Shown piece by piece: positions 58,697 through 64,000 of a stretch of 64,000 nucleotides of DNA. The notes under the pieces are model-generated. The model had not been told where the DNA came from, made no database searches, and was given only the letters and a program-made list of their open reading frames with translations. The stretch lies in contig CM036158.1 of NCBI GenBank assembly GCA_020631735.1, positions 81,913,914 to 81,977,913 of the forward strand, in the 5' to 3' direction. The DNA is from Saccharum officinarum. Its lineage: Eukaryota; Streptophyta; Magnoliopsida; Poales; Poaceae. Each line of letters begins with the position of its first letter. Within the stretch, counting starts at the first letter, position 1. A program made the translations under genes and the position numbers.

Positions 58697-59509
58697 ATGA
58701 CTCAGGAGCCCTATATGACGTTTCGCACTAATATGTGGGAAAAGATTGATGCTTCTGCCATTGAAGGATGTTATGGGTATGATGAAGCCGAGCACTATCA
58801 AAACAACAATGTTGAAGAGCAAGTTGGGAGTGAACTAAGTCAGAATCCACAACAACGAAAGCGAAAAAGGAAAGCCCATAAGAAGCCTGCTCAAGGAAGT
58901 AAAGCGCAGCAAAACTATGTCAATGGAAGGCTGAGCAATGTGGATATGGATAAAATTCATGGAGTTACCAAAGTAGTGGGAGGTTATATTCAAATAAGCT
59001 CAGTACAAGTTTTTGCTTTATTTGACCCTAGTGCTTCGCATTCTTTCATTTCCGCCGACATGGAAGAGACGTGCAAGATGGTGAAGTGTCCAATGAGGAG
59101 GCCTTTGCTAGTTCAAACCCCAGTGGGAGAAATGCAGACAGATCAGATATGCCCGAATGTCAGTCTTGTCATAAACAAAGAAAACTTCACCGCGACACTC
59201 ATTGTGTTGGAGTCACTTAAAATTCACGTGGTTCTTGGTAATGGATGGCTCTGTGCACACAAAGGAGTGATTCATGGTACTCGGTGCACAATGCTCTTAA
59301 CAACACCGTCAGAGAAAAGAATGGAGTATCAAGGTGGTCGACTTTTACCTGAGGGAGATGAGAATGATCAATTAGAAGATAGGTACACCAAGGATAGCAA
59401 AGTGGACCATGAGTTTACTGGAGTCATAGCAGAGGAACAAATAACTTTGGAGAAGCTTTTAAGTTCGTTTAGATCAAGAGACCTCAGGCAAATGTTTGAA
59501 GGAGTCTAA
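58697..59509 (+). CDS. Retropepsin-like ORF 2 of insertion 2 (270 aa)
   Basis: A diverged second copy of the protease-like domain. A basic linker (QQRKRKRKAHKKPAQ) is followed by NYVNGRLSNVD, the active-site loop ALFDPSASHSFIS, 'ICPNVSLVINKENFTATL' and 'IHVVLGNGWL'. It shares with ORF 1 the Asp-Pro-Ser triad, and the usual hydrophobic-Leu-Gly-(Met/Ile)-Asp-Trp has Asp replaced by Gly-Asn-Gly-Trp. About 80 extra C-terminal residues are acidic and end 'SSFRSRDLRQMFEGV', where the reverse transcriptase would begin in a full element. No zinc knuckle is attached. The start Met at 58697 was chosen as the first in the frame. Confidence 0.75.
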   Translation: MTQEPYMTFRTNMWEKIDASAIEGCYGYDEAEHYQNNNVEEQVGSELSQNPQQRKRKRKAHKKPAQGSKAQQNYVNGRLSNVDMDKIHGVTKVVGGYIQISSVQVFALFDPSASHSFISADMEETCKMVKCPMRRPLLVQTPVGEMQTDQICPNVSLVINKENFTATLIVLESLKIHVVLGNGWLCAHKGVIHGTRCTMLLTTPSEKRMEYQGGRLLPEGDENDQLEDRYTKDSKVDHEFTGVIAEEQITLEKLLSSFRSRDLRQMFEGV

Positions 59510-60237
59510 GAAAAGGTTGAAGTAAAACCCAAGTATTAGTTTTGTCAGATCCAGACAAGAGCTTCATATCTACAATAATGCACCTTATCAAGGTGTGGGA
59601 TGTGTCCTTATGCAAGAAGAAAAATATAGTACCTTGTTTATTAAGTCAACTAAGGAAGTGTGGGTTGAATTACCTAACGTGTTATCTGGAGTTTTCCACT
59701 ATGGAGTACTGTCTTTTGGAAGAAAAGTGACATATAGGAGGGTCACAAGAATCTACAGGACATCTTCGCTAAGTTGGTCTTGAATTTGTGATATCCTCGT
59801 TGGAATGAAATGGATTAGGACTTGGAAAAGTGCTATTACTTGGAGAAGTAAAAGTCGCAGCCGATGCCCTTAGCAATGGAGAATAATGCTAAGAAGGTTC
59901 GGGTGACACCAAGGATTAAGAATCGTATTCCAAATTTGAGCAACTTGACCAGAATCATTAATGTTTTGAAGATTGGTAGTAGAAATTCCTTCTGACTAAG
60001 AGATTCGTCAGGCTCTGTTGGAAGATAAGTATTTTAAGGAAGAAAATTCATATTATAGGAAAGGTGCCTAGTGATTGGAGATACCAGAGTATTGTTTGGA
60101 GCATTTGTCAAAAATCTTGGAATTAGTTACATGTATGCAAAGTAAGACGGAATTCTTATCAAGACGATGGAACTACACGATGAAGTAAAGAACAATCTAG
60201 AGACGAACTATCCCTATCTCTTTTATCATCATCTTCC
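59510..60237 (+). pseudogene. RNase H remnant and decayed 3' pol of insertion 2
   Basis: Just after ORF 2, broken frames keep 'VLSDPDKSF', then in a shifted frame QGVGCVLMQEEKY, and at 59850 'VAADALSNGE' (normally VADALSR). These mark the start and end of a Ty3/gypsy RNase H. The catalytic Asp of the usual CDAS motif is replaced (aataatgca). Reverse transcriptase between protease and RNase H is gone, as is the integrase. The rest to 60237 has no recognised domain. Confidence 0.7.
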
Positions 60238-60274
60238 GAATCTCGGGACGAGATTCATCTTAAGGGGGGTAGAA
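60238..60274 (+). other. Stem-loop and polypurine tract of insertion 2
   Basis: gaatctcgggacgagattc (60238-60256) has perfect 8-base arms, then taaggggggtagaa (60261-60274), then the LTR start. Confidence 0.85.
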
Positions 60275-60275
60275 T

Positions 60276-63200
60276 TGTAACACCCTGAAATTTTGAAGAA
60301 ATGAAAAATAGGAAAAATATGATTTTTATATATTTTTGTGAGCATGCAAATTTAGGATAATAATAATTTTTATAAATTTAAAATTTAATATAAGAGTAGA
60401 AACATGTTTGTGCACTCATGCTGTTGCATTTAAATTTTTGAGATGAGTGGTTTGATCAAATTCAAATTTGGATTTGAAAATCTTTTGAAAATTTGCTTTG
60501 AAAAATTAGGAAAAGAAAAAGAAAAGGAAAATCATTTTCTTTCGGTTTTCAGCCCAGCGCTCGTCTCGGCCTGCTAGCGGCGGCCCGTTTCTTTCCTCTC
60601 CCGCGCCCGCCTTCTCTCGCTTGGGCCGAGCCCAGCCGCGGCCAGCCGGCCCACTTCGCGCGCGCGCGGCCTTCTTTCGCACCGAGCCGCTGACGAGCCG
60701 GTCCCGCCTGTCAGCGTCTCCTTCCCCTTTCCTTCTCCTTCCTCCGGCACTTTCCAAAAATGGAAACCGTCGCCTTCCCCTTTCATCGGATTCGATCGAC
60801 CGAATCCATCTTGAATCCCTCCCTTTCCTTGTTTCCTCGTGCCTCCGGGCTATAAAAATCGGACCCCTGTGCTATTCCGCATCCAACCCATCCCTTTTGA
60901 GCCGTTTTGGTCGTCTCGTCGAGCCACCGCATGTGCCACCGCCGCCATACCCGCCACCGTAAGCTAAGCGCCATCTTCGGTCCCTCAATCGACCTCCCTC
61001 TTGTGCGTGGTAAGATCGCCGTGACTTGCTCGTGCTCCCTGTACTTTCCGCTTGTTGAATGGAGGCCAGGAGCGCCGTTTTCATCAAACGCCGGCGGGTT
61101 CGGCCGGTTCCGGCCATGGCGCCACCGCACGGTCACCTTCTCCGGTGGAAGCGCCGCCGGTTCTCCCCAGATCTGATCTGGACCGTTCATTTTAAATCGG
61201 ACGGCCGTTATTTAAAGGTACCGGTTCGGCCGCCAAATTTGCTAAAGAGCCCCTGAAGTTTTTAAGTTCTTAACCCGCAGTCCAAAGCGTATTCCCGGTT
61301 TACGTTTTCTTTTCCGTAAAGCGTATTTTGATCGCGTAACTTCCGAAAATACGTTTTGATCTGTTGAAAGCGTATTTCGTCTCGGTAATTGAAAAATACG
61401 TTTTCTGATATTTACAGTTTTGCCACTGAGTTTGTTTTAGTCATAAATTATCCGTTTTAACTCCGATTTGACCCGTTCAAATTGCGTTAGATTCGTATTT
61501 GCGAGCTCTACATGATGATAGAACTGTACAGTAGGTTTGAGATAATTTATTTTCGAGTTTATATTAAAGTAATTATTTATCTATAGGAAATCTTAGAAAA
61601 CTCATAACTTTTATGTTTTAAATCCAAATTTCGTGATCTTTATGTCTATGTGATCGTAGTAATGTGTAGAAGAGTTTTACAAACTTGTTATACTGTTAGT
61701 GTTACTGTTGGTTAGGTTTTCTATCTTTAAGTTCCGATGTGAGATTTAATCTATTACTTTAATAAAGTAGATTTTGTTTAAATCATATCTTCTAAGTTTT
61801 AGATCCGTTTTAGCTCATTCGAGTTGCGTTAGATTCATAGCAACGAGATCTACGCGTTAGTGACAGTATTTATCATATTACTAATTCTGAAATTTTATGG
61901 TTTAAATCATATCTTGATTAATAATTATGCAACTGGGTTTTGTAAATAATATATGAATTGTTTTACTTTAGTTTTATAATTTGAATCTAAATTTGACTTA
62001 ATTCCATATATAGTATTTATAAAATATCTTATATATAAAACACATGAAACTAATAGTTTTATATTTTCTCCTATGAGCAAATCTTTCGGTAGATGTATCT
62101 TTTCAACCGTAGCTCTGAATAGTGTGCTTTTCGCGTCTGTGTGTTCGTAGTGATGCGTAGAATCGTGTTTCAAACTCTTTTATTTATTTTTTGTATGATT
62201 GATGTACTGTTCTAATATAGATCTATTGTTTGCTTCGTGTATGATTGCTCGATGTGTGTGTGATGATTTTTTGATCAAGTCCAGTCGGTGAGATATACGA
62301 GGTTATCAAGAAGAAGAAGAAGAACGTTGAAGATTAAAGCTTACCGAAGGATCGGTGTTTAAGGCAAGTATAGCATGGGATTATCCTTGTTTCCTATTCA
62401 CCTTTAATATACTTAATTCATGTGCATGTGTCTACCTTGTTACCATTAAGGATATCCTAGCTTTTGTATCTTGTACCTTGACACCCATGGGACATTGCAT
62501 TGGGTAGTATTTATGCTAGTGCTCAAGATAAATAACCATGATCTGTAACTTGACTAATGGTATATGCAATAAACGTTTAAAAGATGCTTTATAAAAACAT
62601 GGCTCAAGAGGGCTAGAGCATATTTGGTTATTTTTATGGTGCTCTAGTTTCTCTCCATAAGGACTTATCTGTAAGCGAACATCCGGGACTTACAGTACAA
62701 CTGTGAGGGCTATATGGCTCTGGCTTTAGTCAAGTATGAGGACCTTTTCTAGCTTGTTAGAGGTATTCCTTCATGGCGTAAGAACGGCTTGACAAATCGG
62801 GTATAGTGCGGCCTCTATCCTCATGTGTATAGACTGCGTGTTATTGTGCCATTTGGAAGGGGGGCTCTACATCTGTTTGCCGAGTGAATCTAATGGCCCT
62901 AACTTATTAGACGAACCTTTGAAAGGCTTCATAGTGAACCCTGCCGACCTTCCTTGGAAGTGGGTCAAGAGATTAGCTACCTCGGGCGAAAGGGTAAATC
63001 ACGACTCACAGTGAAAGTGTACAACCTCTGCAGAGTGTAAAACTGTTATAACAGCCGTGCTCACGGTCACGAGTGGCCTTGGACCCTTACAGAATAAATG
63101 ATGAACGCTGATGATAATGATAACACTGATGATATTGATGTTCACTAATGATTATTGTTTCTTGCTATACATTATTCTTGTTTACATGATCATGAGGTTA

Positions 63201-63622
63201 TTTGGGATTTTGGTAAACTTGTTGCTACTCAATTGCTAAAAGATGACTCACTAAAAGCTATTGCAGTAAAACCGTGTCAAACTTTTTGAGCTTCATGAAC
63301 CCCATGTTATATTTGTTGAGTTCGACATGGACTCACTCTTGCTATTTCCCCACATCTCAGGAAGGGTACCATACTGTTAGATTCTGGAATTGTTAGGCTT
63401 GTGATCAACCAGTTAGTTTGATCCTGGAGTGAAGGTTGCACCCGGTGTTCGGAGTTGTCTTTCCGCTGTGTTGCTCTTTAAGGTATATTTTATACTATTG
63501 TGTTATGTATATTAAGCATTTGTCTTTTGATATTACACTTATCTGTAGCTATATGTGAGATTTGTCTTCATTATTTCACATATGGTGTATGTCTGGTTTT
63601 GTCCTTAAAACCGGGTGTGACA
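60276..63622 (+). repeat. Insertion 2, 3' LTR (3,347 bp)
   Basis: Near-identical to 52801-56145. Differences seen include ttagaaaaag/ttaggaaaag, caccgtgagc/caccgtaagc and attggtgtac/attgatgtac. Many are C/T or G/A changes, as expected after methylation. Followed by the target duplication ctaga (63623-63627). Confidence 0.9.
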
Positions 63623-64000
63623 CTAGAATTTAACAATTTAGGTCAATTAGCTCAATGGGTGACAGCACTGAATACCCAATTTTAGAGCATGCGCAGGGAT
63701 ACCCGATTTCAGAAGAATGTTGCGATTGTTGATACCTACGGTCCACATTTAGTCGATGAAGATGATGAGGATGTTGAAGAGAAAGTTGATGCAGCTGAAT
63801 GGAATTGAGGTAAAAAGATAGTGATAGTCCCAAACCCTTGGGGAAGGAAAAACAAAGAGAATTATGATTTTGATGTTACAAAGGCAGATAAGCTCAACGA
63901 TTTCTTGCTCAAGAAGGGACAGATTAAATTACCTGCTAATCATGTCATGCTACCTCTTGAGCAGCTGAAGAAGAAGAAGTTATGCAAGTACCATAATGCC
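63623..64000 (+). pseudogene. Old Ty3/gypsy element, gag segment 3 (continues past window)
   Basis: After the duplicated ctaga, the gag frame of segment 2 goes on: EFNNLGQLAQWVTALNTQF, a stop, then an acidic stretch (DEDDEDVEEKVDAAEW), then a lysine-rich part and LCKYHNA, the point where plant gypsy gag proteins begin their CHN-type zinc motif. Several stops confirm decay. Protease and pol would lie to the right of the window. Confidence 0.75.

Larger units (their letters stand above)
52801..63622 (+). mobile_element. Non-autonomous Tekay-like element with two protease-like ORFs (insertion 2)
   Basis: A 10.8-kb element with LTRs at 52801-56145 and 60276-63622 and tips TGTAACACC…GTGTGACA. Primer site tggtatcagagc, stem-loop and purine tract are all present, with target duplication CTAGA on both sides. 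The interior carries a zinc-knuckle ORF, two retropepsin-like ORFs and a broken RNase H remnant, but no reverse transcriptase or integrase. The LTRs resemble those of insertion 1, so I infer it was copied by enzymes of such a chromovirus. I counted about 18 differences between its LTRs by eye, which suggests a fairly recent insertion. Confidence 0.9.

Overview
This window looks like repeat-rich nuclear DNA from a grass, most likely a panicoid such as the sorghum/sugarcane group. That is an inference from the transposon types: chromodomain Ty3/gypsy elements with TGTAACACC termini, Stowaway-type MITEs with CTCCCTCCGTCC ends, an Au-like SINE, and LTRs rich in CCGGACGCGTCCGG palindromes. No bacterial genes, rRNA, tRNA or CRISPR array were seen. 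Two 100-N scaffold gaps (14557-14656 and 39975-40074) show it is an assembled eukaryotic scaffold.

Left part (1-21461): one decayed or damaged host gene surrounded by small elements. A GEX1/KAR5-like nuclear-membrane protein gene has three clean 3' exons (5025-5909), a frameshifted exon near 4816-4941 and an isolated upstream exon ending at 3185. The intron between those last two holds an antisense, frameshifted C-terminal fragment of a Yellow Stripe-Like transporter (about 3920-4445). Around it lie three related MITEs in a row, three arrays of degenerate 'tgttgca' repeats (one next to a captured DUF538 gene fragment), an LTR element with mismatched ends (9139-15299), two Stowaway-like MITEs, a perfect 36-bp hairpin, a SINE with its target duplication, and a 90-bp tandem duplication.

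Middle (21462-39974): a large non-coding LTR retrotransposon of LARD type, with LTRs of about 5.42 kb and an internal region of about 5.0 kb. It is arranged LTR-internal-LTR-partial internal, ending at a scaffold gap.

Right part (40075-64000): an old Ty3/gypsy gag gene is split by two later insertions, each with a perfect 5-bp target duplication. Insertion 1 (40505-52188, minus strand, CACTT) is a structurally complete Tekay-like chromovirus with an uninterrupted 1,479-codon gag-pol-chromodomain ORF plus an extra 284-codon ORF upstream of gag. Insertion 2 (52801-63622, plus strand, CTAGA) is a related non-autonomous element. It keeps a zinc-knuckle protein and two retropepsin-like domains, both with Asp-Pro-Ser at the active site, but has lost reverse transcriptase and integrase.

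The LARD-like element, insertion 1 and insertion 2 share TGTAACACC starts, an initiator-Met-type primer site and the same GAATCTCG stem-loop just before the polypurine tract. This suggests that an autonomous chromovirus and non-autonomous relatives use common cis signals. The most unusual items are the extra ORF with splice-acceptor-like starts, the doubled Asp-Pro-Ser protease-like ORFs, and the shared stem-loop.
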